Origin: an uncultured Bacteroidales bacterium
Lineage (GTDB): Bacteria; Bacteroidota; Bacteroidia; Bacteroidales; F082
Assembly (NCBI GenBank): GCA_946407975.1
Contig: CAMJQC010000004.1
Location: 17,836 to 81,835, forward strand
Reading direction: 5' to 3'
DNA: 64,000 nt
Below are positions 1 through 8,589 of the stretch, in pieces. The notes below the pieces were generated by a model that saw only the letters and a program-made list of their open reading frames with translations, did no database searches and was not told the DNA's origin. Made by a program: the position numbers and the translations under genes. Every line of letters starts with the position of its first letter. Position 1 is the stretch's first letter.

Positions 1-1
1 A

Positions 2-1561
2 ATCGGGAGCGCATCGGTCACGGTGAAAGGCGACAAAGTGTCGAGCACCCCGTTCGAAATCAAGGTGTTGCCCGACGATGGCAGCTCCTCAAGTGGAGGA
101 GCCTCGGCAAGCCAGTCGCCATCGTCTCAACAGCAAAGCAACACGAACGACCCGCAAGTCAGTGGCAAAGACCTGTTTTTGAAAGTGTCGTCTTCGAAAC
201 GCTCCGTTTATCTCGGCGAACAAGTCGTATTGTCCTATAAGCTCTATACCAGAGTTCCCGTACATTCCCTTTCGGTCGTCAAGACGCCTTCGTATGGTGG
301 TGCATGGATGAAAGACATCAGTAACGACAATGGCGGTGCCTTGAAGCAGACCTCGGAATATGTCAATGGCATCGAATACACCGTTGCCGAACTTCAGAGG
401 CTCGTTTTAGTACCGCAAAAGACAGGGAAACTTGTCATCGATCCTATGACTGTGGAGTGCATCGCACAAGTTCAAACGCAAAGTGGTAGCCGTCGCAGCA
501 TGGATCCTTTTGACGCTTTCTTCAACGATCCGTTCTTTAACCGAAACATCGTCAACGTCAAGAAAGAGATCAGTTCCTCTTCGCTTGGCATTGATGTGAA
601 GAGTCTGCCGGAAAATGGCAAGCCAGACAGCTTTGCAGGTGCAGTGGGCAATTACAACTTCAAGTCGGATGTTGATAAAACCGAGTTGAAGACCAACGAA
701 GCGTTTACCCTGACCTTGACTGTTTCAGGGACGGGCAATGTGGAGTTGCTGGAGATGCCTAAGCCTGTTTTCCCTCCTGATTTTGAGGCTTATGACCCAA
801 AAATCGTGACCAATGTGGATCCTACCACAACGGGCTTGTCGGGAACGAAAAAAGCGGAGTATCTCGTCATCCCTCGCCGCGCCGGTGAATTCAGCATTTC
901 CCCCGTTTCATTCTCTTTTTTCAATCCGACTACAGGATCGTATTCCCAGATTCAATCGCCTCAGTATAACTTCTCGGTTGAAAAAGGCGAAGGCGGCGAT
1001 TCGGAAAATGCCATTTATGCCTCTAATCAAGAAGACATCAAGTACTTGGGTAGCGACATCCGTCATATCAACACGGGCAATCCTGGATTACGGCAGAGCG
1101 GCTCGTCGTTTTTTGGCTCAGTATTATATTTCATCCTTCTTGTCGCCTTGTTGCTTGCTTTCATTCTTGCGTTAGTTCTTTCCAAGAAACGCGCTGAATA
1201 TAAGCAGGATGCCGCCAAAGTGCGTAACAAGCAAGCCGACCGTGTGGCACGTGGAAGGTTGAAAAACGCCTTGAAATACCTTAAGGCTAACAATCAAAAT
1301 GCATTTTATGTTGAAATGTCCCAGGCTTTGTGGGGCTATATCTCCGACAAGATGGGCATTGAGCAATCGAAACTCTCCATGGATACCGTGAGCGAAGCCT
1401 TGAAGTCAAAAGAAGTCCCTGATGACCTGACGCAACAGTTTGTCAATACGTTGAACATGTGTGAATTTGCTCGTTTTGCCCCTGGCGATGAAGGCAAGAA
1501 GATGGAAGACCTTTATCAGCAAGGCATCGATGTCATTACAAAAGCAGAAAAAGTCTTATAA
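2..1561 (+). CDS. batD: BatD-family protein (aerotolerance operon), 5' end truncated by window edge
   Basis: Reading frame is open to the window start (IGSASVTVKGDKVSSTPFEIKVLP...); BatD-like beta domains, C-terminal TM segment and cytoplasmic tail; followed by a TPR+SH3 BatE-like gene. Confidence 0.85.
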   Translation: MGSASVTVKGDKVSSTPFEIKVLPDDGSSSSGGASASQSPSSQQQSNTNDPQVSGKDLFLKVSSSKRSVYLGEQVVLSYKLYTRVPVHSLSVVKTPSYGGAWMKDISNDNGGALKQTSEYVNGIEYTVAELQRLVLVPQKTGKLVIDPMTVECIAQVQTQSGSRRSMDPFDAFFNDPFFNRNIVNVKKEISSSSLGIDVKSLPENGKPDSFAGAVGNYNFKSDVDKTELKTNEAFTLTLTVSGTGNVELLEMPKPVFPPDFEAYDPKIVTNVDPTTTGLSGTKKAEYLVIPRRAGEFSISPVSFSFFNPTTGSYSQIQSPQYNFSVEKGEGGDSENAIYASNQEDIKYLGSDIRHINTGNPGLRQSGSSFFGSVLYFILLVALLLAFILALVLSKKRAEYKQDAAKVRNKQADRVARGRLKNALKYLKANNQNAFYVEMSQALWGYISDKMGIEQSKLSMDTVSEALKSKEVPDDLTQQFVNTLNMCEFARFAPGDEGKKMEDLYQQGIDVITKAEKVL

Positions 1562-1580
1562 TCAGTTAGAAATTACGACT

Positions 1581-2339
1581 ATGAAAAAGATAATCTTATC
1601 GGTATGCCTCTTTATTATTGGTATGAGCGCTTTTGCACAACAGGATGCTGAAACGTGGTTTGACCAGGCCAATGCCGCATATAACGAAGGAAGATACGAC
1701 ACGGCCATGATCCTCTATCAGTCGGTCCTTGACGCTGATGTGGAGTCTGCCTCTCTGTATTGCAATATGGGCGATGCACAATACAAGTTGCGCAACTATC
1801 CTATGGCTATTTATTACTATGAAAAAGCGTTGAAATTAGATCCTGGTTATGATGACGCAAGACATAATCTGAAAATCGCCAATCTGGCCATTGTGGACAA
1901 GATAGAGCCGGTCCCACAGTCGTTCATAGCACGTGGATGGGACAAGGTGAAAAACCTTCATGCTACGGATGGTTGGGCTGTCTTGTCGCTCGCTTTTTTT
2001 GCCCTATTGTTGATTTCACTGTTTGCCTTCTTCCGTTCCCGTCGAATGGGTTTACGTAAAACAGGCTTTTTCGTGGCGGTTTTGTCTTTGTTGCTTTTTG
2101 CTTTCTCTGTCATTTTCGCTTTGCAGTCGCATCACGATCTTCAAAGCCATGGTGCTGGCATTGTGATGGCGCCTACTGTTATGGTGAAGAGTTCGCCTAA
2201 TGAATCCAGTGTGGACCTTTTTGTCCTTCATGAAGGAACTAAAGTCGAAGTGATGGAAGAAAGCGAATCGTGGCTTAAGATTAAGATTGCCAACGGAAGC
2301 GTGGGTTGGATGCCGTCCTCTTCTTTGGCGACGCTGTAA
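1581..2339 (+). CDS. batE: BatE-like TPR protein with C-terminal SH3-type domain
   Basis: Start placed at MKKIILSVCLFIIGMSAFAQ (signal peptide) inside the longer ORF; TPR motif (ASLYCNMGDAQYKLRNYPMAIYYYEKALKLDPGY), TM segments, SH3-like C-terminus ending GWMPSSSLATL. Confidence 0.8.
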   Translation: MKKIILSVCLFIIGMSAFAQQDAETWFDQANAAYNEGRYDTAMILYQSVLDADVESASLYCNMGDAQYKLRNYPMAIYYYEKALKLDPGYDDARHNLKIANLAIVDKIEPVPQSFIARGWDKVKNLHATDGWAVLSLAFFALLLISLFAFFRSRRMGLRKTGFFVAVLSLLLFAFSVIFALQSHHDLQSHGAGIVMAPTVMVKSSPNESSVDLFVLHEGTKVEVMEESESWLKIKIANGSVGWMPSSSLATL

Positions 2340-2366
2340 CTTTAGATGTACTTATTATTAAAAAAA

Positions 2367-2397
2367 TGCAACGAAAAAAAAGTTTTTTTTTCGTGCA
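2367..2397 (+). terminator. A/T-tract hairpin after batE (possible terminator)
   Basis: TGCAACGAAAAAAAA-G-TTTTTTTTTCGTGCA, arms complementary with one bulge. Confidence 0.35.
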
Positions 2398-2424
2398 AAT
2401 TGTGTTTGCATTTAGATAATGTAT

Positions 2425-2432
2425 TATATTTG
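2425..2432 (+). promoter_or_regulatory. Bacteroidota -7 element TATATTTG upstream of the 967-aa T9SS protein
   Basis: Matches TAnnTTTG; TTTG at 2405-2408 could be the -33 element (spacer 16 nt). Confidence 0.5.
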
Positions 2433-2490
2433 CACACTAATTGCATTTTTATAAACAGTTCATTCGAATAATAATTCAAATTCACATGAT

Positions 2491-5394
2491 ATGAAAAAAA
2501 GATTTTTACCTTTCAGTTTATTACTGTTAATCATGGTTTTAGGGCAGTCGATGGCTGTCGCAGAAAACAACGGACACTATGTTCCGCGTGCAAAAGCAAA
2601 CAATACTGCTGACTCCTTTATGGGGATGCTCCGCGCCAATCAGCACACTGGCTTGATCGATCCAGCTTTGGCGATCAAGGCTGCTCAGGCTACGGAATCT
2701 AAAGATGAAGGAGACTTATACTGGCTTAGCATGGGCCCCAACAATATGGGTGGTGAAACGAGTGCTATAGTTTACGACAAGAACTCACGTGTCGTTTATG
2801 CCGGTTCTATGGGCGGTGGCGTCTTCAAGACCTACAATGATGGCATTACCTGGCATCAGGTCGGTGATGCCAACCTCATGGTAAGCTGCATGGCTCAGGA
2901 TGCCGATGGCACTATCTATGTTGGCACTGGTGACGGTGGCAATGCCGCCACGTACAATGGCCTTAGTTTGCAAGGCTATGAAAACAGTTTCGTCGGCAAG
3001 GGCATTTTCTCATTGAAAAATGATCAGTTGACCCAACTTGTCAACACCAGTCCTGAATCCTTGAACGGCGTTTCCTACTGGAGCTACGTTTACGGTATCG
3101 CTTTCTCCGGCGATAAGATGATGGTCGCTAACCAAGGTGGTCTGATGTATTCTACCGACAAAGGTGAAAACTGGAACTTTGCCGTAACTACCGACGGCGA
3201 GGAGATTCAAGGCGTTGGCCAGGCTGTGACGACAACAGCTAATGGCACTTTTGTCGCTGCCGTGGATGGAAAGCTTTATATCGGTACCCCAGATGCCATG
3301 AAGTGCTGCTCTGCAAATTCACAGCAACTTGACGAGGAAGGCAATATCATTGCTATTCCTGCGGCAGGAGCACTTCTCGATGTTGCCACAGCCCCATCAA
3401 ATGACAACGTTCTCTATGCTGCTTGCATAGGCACAACTGGTAATCATACTTCCATTTTCGTTTCTCTTGACAAAGGTAATACCTGGAAGGTCGCCCTCCC
3501 GACGGTTACGCCTGCTCAAGGCCATAATGTCTATGGAACCCGCGGTCTTTACAATCACGGCCTTGCAGTGAATCCTACTGATGACGGTGTGCTTTATGTT
3601 ATGGGCTATAATCTTTGGAGACTCCAAAGACCAGTAAGCGGTCTGGGTTACTATTACGTACATCAGCTGTCTGATGGTGGCGTTACTACCATGTATGAAG
3701 ATACCTATCTGCATGTCGGATTACATTGCATGACTTTCAATCCTAATAATGTTAGAGAATGCTTCATTGGTACTGATGGTGGTATTTTTAAAGGCATTTT
3801 TGGTTCGGAGCTCACTTTCAAGAATTGCAACAGAAATTATGTCACAGCTAAGGCGATGAACGTCGCTTTTGCCAATAATCCGACACGTGCGTTGTGTGCC
3901 GTGTTAGATCATGGTACGGTTCAAATCGATGGTGATGCAAACCAGAATTCTATGGGAACGGGCTATACGATCAATCCGACAGGCATGAATTATGGCATGT
4001 TTGAAGATGGCTCTCAACCAGGTCCTAGCGCAATTTCTCTCGTGAAGCCCAATACCGTATTTGTTACTTATAAAGGAACCGGTTTTGCCCGTTCAGAAAC
4101 GAGTGGTGCCGACTGGGTGTCAACCAACTTCACTGAAAACCTCAACTTTTCTTCGTCAGCTTACCGTAAGCCCCTCTATCTCTACGAAAACTTTGAAGAT
4201 GATAATAATCCGAATACAGTTTGGGCTTATAACTATGGCATTGAACCTGTTTCCGAAGTTACGGCTTACAGTGCGGATGGCTATCCCTTCAATGTTGAAC
4301 TCAGCGCACCTTTAGCTGTTGGCGACTCTGTCGAAGTTCACGATCCCATTAGCTCCAAATTGTACCTTGCCGTCAAAGACTATCTGTATATGACTAGAGG
4401 AGCACTGCAGTTTGGCCAGGCCCCCACTTGGTACACGCTTTCGAATTCAAGCCTCGGTTTTGCAGGTGAACCTTTGAGTATCGGCATGTCAAAGGACGGC
4501 GATGTTATGTTCGTAGGTTTTATGGAAGGCACTCTCTGCCGCATTGATAATCTGAATACGGTTGTAAGCGATACTACTGGTACCATTGGCTCTCTCGCTT
4601 TCCAGGTTACAACCACCGTTATCGAACTTCCTGTTGAGGGTCAATGCATTACTTCAGTTGCTGTGGATCCACGCGATGCCAATAAGGTGATTGTGACCCT
4701 TGGCAATTATGGTAACGAGACTTATGTGCTGTATTCCACCAATGCTTTGTCAAGTGAACCCACTTTTGTCTCAAAGCAAGGTAACCTCCAGGAAATGCCG
4801 GTGTATTCGTCAGTAATCGAGATGGAATCCGGCCTTGTTATTCTTGGCACGGAACACGGTATCTTTACAACGGATAACATTACCAGTTCTAATGTCGAAT
4901 GGACTTATAATGGATCACCGATGGGTGATGTTCCTGTGATGGAATTGAAGCAACAACTCGTATATCATCCCGACCAGGTTGTTTATTCCTATATGACCGA
5001 AGGCAATGAGACCATTCAAGTTTCTGAAGTCTATCCTGGTGTGAACAACACGGGTATCATCTATGCTGCTACGTACGGCAAGGGAATCTTCCGTTGCGAG
5101 AACTTCAAGCAGTATTCTGGCGATGGCGTCGAGGATAATACTGTTGTTGCCGAGAATTGCGTCAGCGTTTATCCTAACCCTGTTAAAGATCAAGCTCTTG
5201 CAAGCTTCGAAGTGAAGTCACAAAGCAACGTGACCTACCAGATCTATGACATGGCAGGACGCCTGGTTAAGAATGTTAACCTTGGCTCTTTCTCTGAAGG
5301 CAAATATGAAGTCCACATTGATGTGGCTGGCCTCGGCAGCGGCGCCTATGTGCTTCGCCTGAACAACGCTACGACTAAGTTCTTGGTCTATTAA
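2491..5394 (+). CDS. Large secreted T9SS type A sorting-domain protein, probable beta-propeller/BNR-type repeats
   Basis: Signal peptide; repeated blades (VVYAGSMGGGVFKTYNDGITWHQVG, GTIYVGTGDGG); C-terminal CTD VYPNPVKDQALASFEV...GSGAYVLRLNNATTKFLVY. Confidence 0.8.
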   Translation: MKKRFLPFSLLLLIMVLGQSMAVAENNGHYVPRAKANNTADSFMGMLRANQHTGLIDPALAIKAAQATESKDEGDLYWLSMGPNNMGGETSAIVYDKNSRVVYAGSMGGGVFKTYNDGITWHQVGDANLMVSCMAQDADGTIYVGTGDGGNAATYNGLSLQGYENSFVGKGIFSLKNDQLTQLVNTSPESLNGVSYWSYVYGIAFSGDKMMVANQGGLMYSTDKGENWNFAVTTDGEEIQGVGQAVTTTANGTFVAAVDGKLYIGTPDAMKCCSANSQQLDEEGNIIAIPAAGALLDVATAPSNDNVLYAACIGTTGNHTSIFVSLDKGNTWKVALPTVTPAQGHNVYGTRGLYNHGLAVNPTDDGVLYVMGYNLWRLQRPVSGLGYYYVHQLSDGGVTTMYEDTYLHVGLHCMTFNPNNVRECFIGTDGGIFKGIFGSELTFKNCNRNYVTAKAMNVAFANNPTRALCAVLDHGTVQIDGDANQNSMGTGYTINPTGMNYGMFEDGSQPGPSAISLVKPNTVFVTYKGTGFARSETSGADWVSTNFTENLNFSSSAYRKPLYLYENFEDDNNPNTVWAYNYGIEPVSEVTAYSADGYPFNVELSAPLAVGDSVEVHDPISSKLYLAVKDYLYMTRGALQFGQAPTWYTLSNSSLGFAGEPLSIGMSKDGDVMFVGFMEGTLCRIDNLNTVVSDTTGTIGSLAFQVTTTVIELPVEGQCITSVAVDPRDANKVIVTLGNYGNETYVLYSTNALSSEPTFVSKQGNLQEMPVYSSVIEMESGLVILGTEHGIFTTDNITSSNVEWTYNGSPMGDVPVMELKQQLVYHPDQVVYSYMTEGNETIQVSEVYPGVNNTGIIYAATYGKGIFRCENFKQYSGDGVEDNTVVAENCVSVYPNPVKDQALASFEVKSQSNVTYQIYDMAGRLVKNVNLGSFSEGKYEVHIDVAGLGSGAYVLRLNNATTKFLVY

Positions 5395-5411
5395 ATCCAG
5401 GTAAAAATCTG

Positions 5412-5444
5412 AAAAAAGGAGGACCTGTGGTCCTCCTTTTTTTT
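5412..5444 (+). terminator. Rho-independent terminator
   Basis: GGAGGACC TGT GGTCCTCC followed by T8, just after the stop at 5394. Confidence 0.9.
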
Positions 5445-5667
5445 ATGTCCTTATTGCCAGAAGCGTTTTCGTTTTCGTTGATCGTGCAACTTCCGGCAGT
5501 TTTTTGTCGTATGACAGTTGAAGCCATTGATTGCTTGACGTTGGCGGTTCATGTATTTATAGAACAATATGGAAGGCCTTGGCCTGGCTGGAATTCGATG
5601 TTGAACGGAATCGCGTATTTAAGATGTCGTTATGTTCCGTTTATCAGTTTGAATGAAAAAGGAGAAG

Positions 5668-6456
5668 TTACAGTTTGTTGAATCTGGAACCCCAGTTGTA
5701 GGACAGGAACAGCGTGACGAAGACCTTTTGGTTCCGTCTCGAGTCTATTATTGATACGCCTACTGGGAAGTACTCGGCAACGACGCCGAAATGAATGGCT
5801 TGCATCCTGACGCGTGAAGTCCCAATGTCGAAATTGAGGCCTGTTTTAGCATGAATTCCTGGCGAGAGTCTGATTTCATTCAGACCTTTCGCAAAGGGGG
5901 CTCTGCCGACGATACCCATCCATTGCCCGTTGTCATCGAAAGTCTGTTCTTCATAGACTTCTTGATAGGAGCCAGAGCTGTCAGGACGGTATATGATGAC
6001 ATAGTAATAATAAGGCTTCATTAAGGCGAGTGTGGCTCCAGCTTCGTAGGTCCAGCGTAGTTCCACACCGCCCCAATAGGGCTTGCCGAAGATACGCTTT
6101 TCCCATCCATAACCGAAACGGAGAAGAAAGACGCTGTTCAGTTTGCCATATACATACGGCCGTGCAGACCAACTATAGTTGGTAGCTATTTTTATTTCTT
6201 TTAAGTCGTGGAGAGAAGCGAGACTGAATTCCCAATTGGTGGTGCTATAAATGCTTTTTATCCGGCCGAGCTTGAATCCCGCCCCCAGCCCTTGAGAATG
6301 GATTGCGACATGGATGGAATTCTGGCGACTGTAAAGGAGCCGCTCTTCAAGGGGTTTGTCGTCAGGCCTTTCAACATCTATTTCTTGTGCCAAGGTTAAC
6401 AAAGGTAAGGCACATATGAACAGGAAAGGGAACAGGCGCAAAAGCGGCTTTTTCAT
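5668..6456 (-). CDS. Hypothetical secreted/outer-membrane protein (262 aa)
   Basis: Signal peptide MKKPLLRLFPFLFICALPLLTLAQ, beta-rich sequence; no specific family recognised. Confidence 0.7.
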   Translation of the reverse strand: MKKPLLRLFPFLFICALPLLTLAQEIDVERPDDKPLEERLLYSRQNSIHVAIHSQGLGAGFKLGRIKSIYSTTNWEFSLASLHDLKEIKIATNYSWSARPYVYGKLNSVFLLRFGYGWEKRIFGKPYWGGVELRWTYEAGATLALMKPYYYYVIIYRPDSSGSYQEVYEEQTFDDNGQWMGIVGRAPFAKGLNEIRLSPGIHAKTGLNFDIGTSRVRMQAIHFGVVAEYFPVGVSIIDSRRNQKVFVTLFLSYNWGSRFNKL

Positions 6457-6474
6457 GGCATTGCTGCGCTATGA

Positions 6475-6606
6475 TTAATAGCGTGTCTCTTTTTGGAACT
6501 TGCGCGTTTCACCGTAGGCAGGGCAATTGGAGTTTGATTTGCAGGAGGACATGATAATGCCTGCAACAAAAGCCGTCAGGAGGACGATGGCAATTCTCTT
6601 CTTCAT
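6475..6606 (-). CDS. Very small lipoprotein (43 aa)
   Basis: MKKRIAIVLLTAFVAGIIMSSCKSNSNCPAYGETRKFQKETRY; start internal to the longer ORF; lipobox IMSSC. Confidence 0.65.
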   Translation of the reverse strand: MKKRIAIVLLTAFVAGIIMSSCKSNSNCPAYGETRKFQKETRY

Positions 6607-6713
6607 ATTGAATGGTTTTATTTTGCAAAATAACGTATTTTTATCGGATTTATTACCATCTTTGCATAATAATTTAAACGGAAGCAAGGAATTGTCAGAC
6701 TGCAATTGCTGTA

Positions 6714-7397
6714 ATGATGGAAGTAAGAAAACCCGATATTGATGAAAGCTGGTATCGTGTGCTGCAAGACCAGTTTCGAGACCCCTATTTTGCCGCTTTG
6801 AAATCTTTTTTGGTGCAGGAGAAACAACATTATGTCGTTTACCCTCCTGGGAAACTGATTTTTAATGCTTTTAATCTTACCCCTTTCGATAAGGTCAAGG
6901 TTGTTATTCTAGGCCAGGATCCTTATCATGGACCAGGGCAGGCGCATGGGCTTTCTTTTTCAGTACCTGACGGGATCCAGCAGCCCCCGAGTCTGCAGAA
7001 TATCTTTAAGGAGATACAAAACGATTTAGGCTATCCTCCCCCGAAATCGGGCAATTTGGAGAAATGGGCAAAAGAGGGTGTGCTCTTGCTCAACGCATCA
7101 CTGACGGTGCGCGATGGACAAGCCGCTTCGCACGCCCATCATGGATGGGAAGTCTTCACGGATGCTGCCATCAAAGCGTTATCCGATAAAAAGGAGAACT
7201 TGGTGTTTATCCTTTGGGGCAACTATGCCATTGCAAAGGAATCACTTATTGATACCCGTAAACACTTGGTGCTTAAGTCCGTGCACCCGTCGCCACTCTC
7301 GGCGAGCAGAGGCTTCTTCGGTTGCCATCACTTCTCCAAGACCAACAATTATCTCATAGAACATGGTATCAGCCCTATTGATTGGCGATTAGAGTAA
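6714..7397 (+). CDS. ung: Uracil-DNA glycosylase
   Basis: Motifs [19 protein letters not shown] and [18 protein letters not shown]. Confidence 0.97.
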   Translation: MMEVRKPDIDESWYRVLQDQFRDPYFAALKSFLVQEKQHYVVYPPGKLIFNAFNLTPFDKVKVVILGQDPYHGPGQAHGLSFSVPDGIQQPPSLQNIFKEIQNDLGYPPPKSGNLEKWAKEGVLLLNASLTVRDGQAASHAHHGWEVFTDAAIKALSDKKENLVFILWGNYAIAKESLIDTRKHLVLKSVHPSPLSASRGFFGCHHFSKTNNYLIEHGISPIDWRLE

Positions 7398-7417
7398 TTT
7401 GTTTAATTCGATTAGCA

Positions 7418-8002
7418 ATGAATAAAATTGTTTTTGCCACCAACAATCTGCATAAACTGGAAGAAATACGGCAGATTATGGATGGCTTTTATGAGGTTCT
7501 GAGCCTGACCGACATCGGTTGTTATGAGGAGATTGTCGAAGATGCCGATACGCTTGACGGAAATGCTCAAATCAAAGCGGATTTCGTGACCAACAGATAC
7601 CACATGGACTGTTTCGCCGATGATTCAGGTCTCGAAGTGGAAGCTTTGAATGGCGCGCCAGGCGTGTATTCCGCCCGTTATGCCGGCGAACACTGCACCT
7701 ATCAGGATAATGTCGACAAACTCCTGGCAGCTCTTGATGGCGTACAGAATCGCAAAGCGGCGTTCCGTACGGTCATTGCATTGAATCTGCAAGGCCAAAC
7801 CTATCATTTTGAAGGACGTTGTGACGGCATGATTGCCACTGAACAGCGGGGTGAAGGCGGATTTGGCTACGATCCCGTGTTTCAACCTGATGGCTATGAC
7901 AAGACCTTTTCTGAATTGGGTGTAGAGGTGAAGAACAAGATTAGTCATAGGGGGAAAGCTACGCAAAAACTCATCTCCTTTTTGCAAAATTATGTGAAAT
8001 AG
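7418..8002 (+). CDS. rdgB: RdgB/HAM1-family non-canonical purine NTP pyrophosphatase
   Basis: [20 protein letters not shown]..., [42 protein letters not shown]; start at internal ATG 7418. Confidence 0.96.
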   Translation: MNKIVFATNNLHKLEEIRQIMDGFYEVLSLTDIGCYEEIVEDADTLDGNAQIKADFVTNRYHMDCFADDSGLEVEALNGAPGVYSARYAGEHCTYQDNVDKLLAALDGVQNRKAAFRTVIALNLQGQTYHFEGRCDGMIATEQRGEGGFGYDPVFQPDGYDKTFSELGVEVKNKISHRGKATQKLISFLQNYVK

Positions 8003-8032
8003 TTTTTTTCTATTGACAAATACTTTTTTTCC

Positions 8033-8040
8033 TATTTTTG
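8033..8040 (+). promoter_or_regulatory. -7 element TATTTTTG upstream of the 8083 lipoprotein
   Basis: TTGACA-like at 8013, spacer ~17 nt, then TATTTTTG. Confidence 0.6.
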
Positions 8041-8082
8041 TAGAAACTATTCAACATTATTCATTTATAAATAAAAAGAGCT

Positions 8083-8508
8083 ATGAAAAAAGCATTACAA
8101 ATCTTCGTTTTGGTAGTCGCCGTTGCTCTTGGCTTTTCAAGTTGCAAGACCTACCATAAATCCATGAGCAATTCAAACGTTTACTTGCAACTCACGACCG
8201 ACGATGTCGAACTCTCTGAACCATTTACTGCTGATGCTACAACGGTTTTAGTCCTTGGCATTGACTGGAGCAGACTGTTCGGTCGCATCGAATCAGGTTT
8301 TGTTGGTGGTTTGCCGATTCTTGGCGTGCCTGTAGGCGACCAAACGGCCAACTATGCCCTGTATAAACTCATGCAAGAGCATCCTGGCTACGATTGCATC
8401 GTTTATCCTCAATATTACAAAACCATCAAGGCACCTATTCTGGGAACTCCAATTTATTCCAAGACGACCGTGCAAGCAACGGCAAGACTGGGAAAACTGA
8501 AGAAGTAA
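8083..8508 (+). CDS. Small lipoprotein of unknown function (141 aa)
   Basis: Signal peptide with lipobox (LGFSSC), own promoter and terminator. Confidence 0.75.
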   Translation: MKKALQIFVLVVAVALGFSSCKTYHKSMSNSNVYLQLTTDDVELSEPFTADATTVLVLGIDWSRLFGRIESGFVGGLPILGVPVGDQTANYALYKLMQEHPGYDCIVYPQYYKTIKAPILGTPIYSKTTVQATARLGKLKK

Positions 8509-8524
8509 ACGTTTGTCAAAACAC

Positions 8525-8561
8525 GAAAAAAAGCAAGGACTGAAAAGCCCTTGCTTTTTTT
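8525..8561. terminator. Bidirectional terminator between the convergent lipoprotein gene and alaS
   Basis: AAAAAAAGCAAGGAC TGAAAA GCCCTTGCTTTTTTT. Confidence 0.85.
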
Positions 8562-8589
8562 ATTGATTGATGCGATAATGCATCTCGTT

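Noticed and set aside
5427-5681. 84-aa plus-strand ORF in the gap after the 967-aa gene
   Set aside because: Begins inside the terminator hairpin, no ribosome-binding context, no recognisable family. Could be a decayed fragment but the sequence does not support a call.
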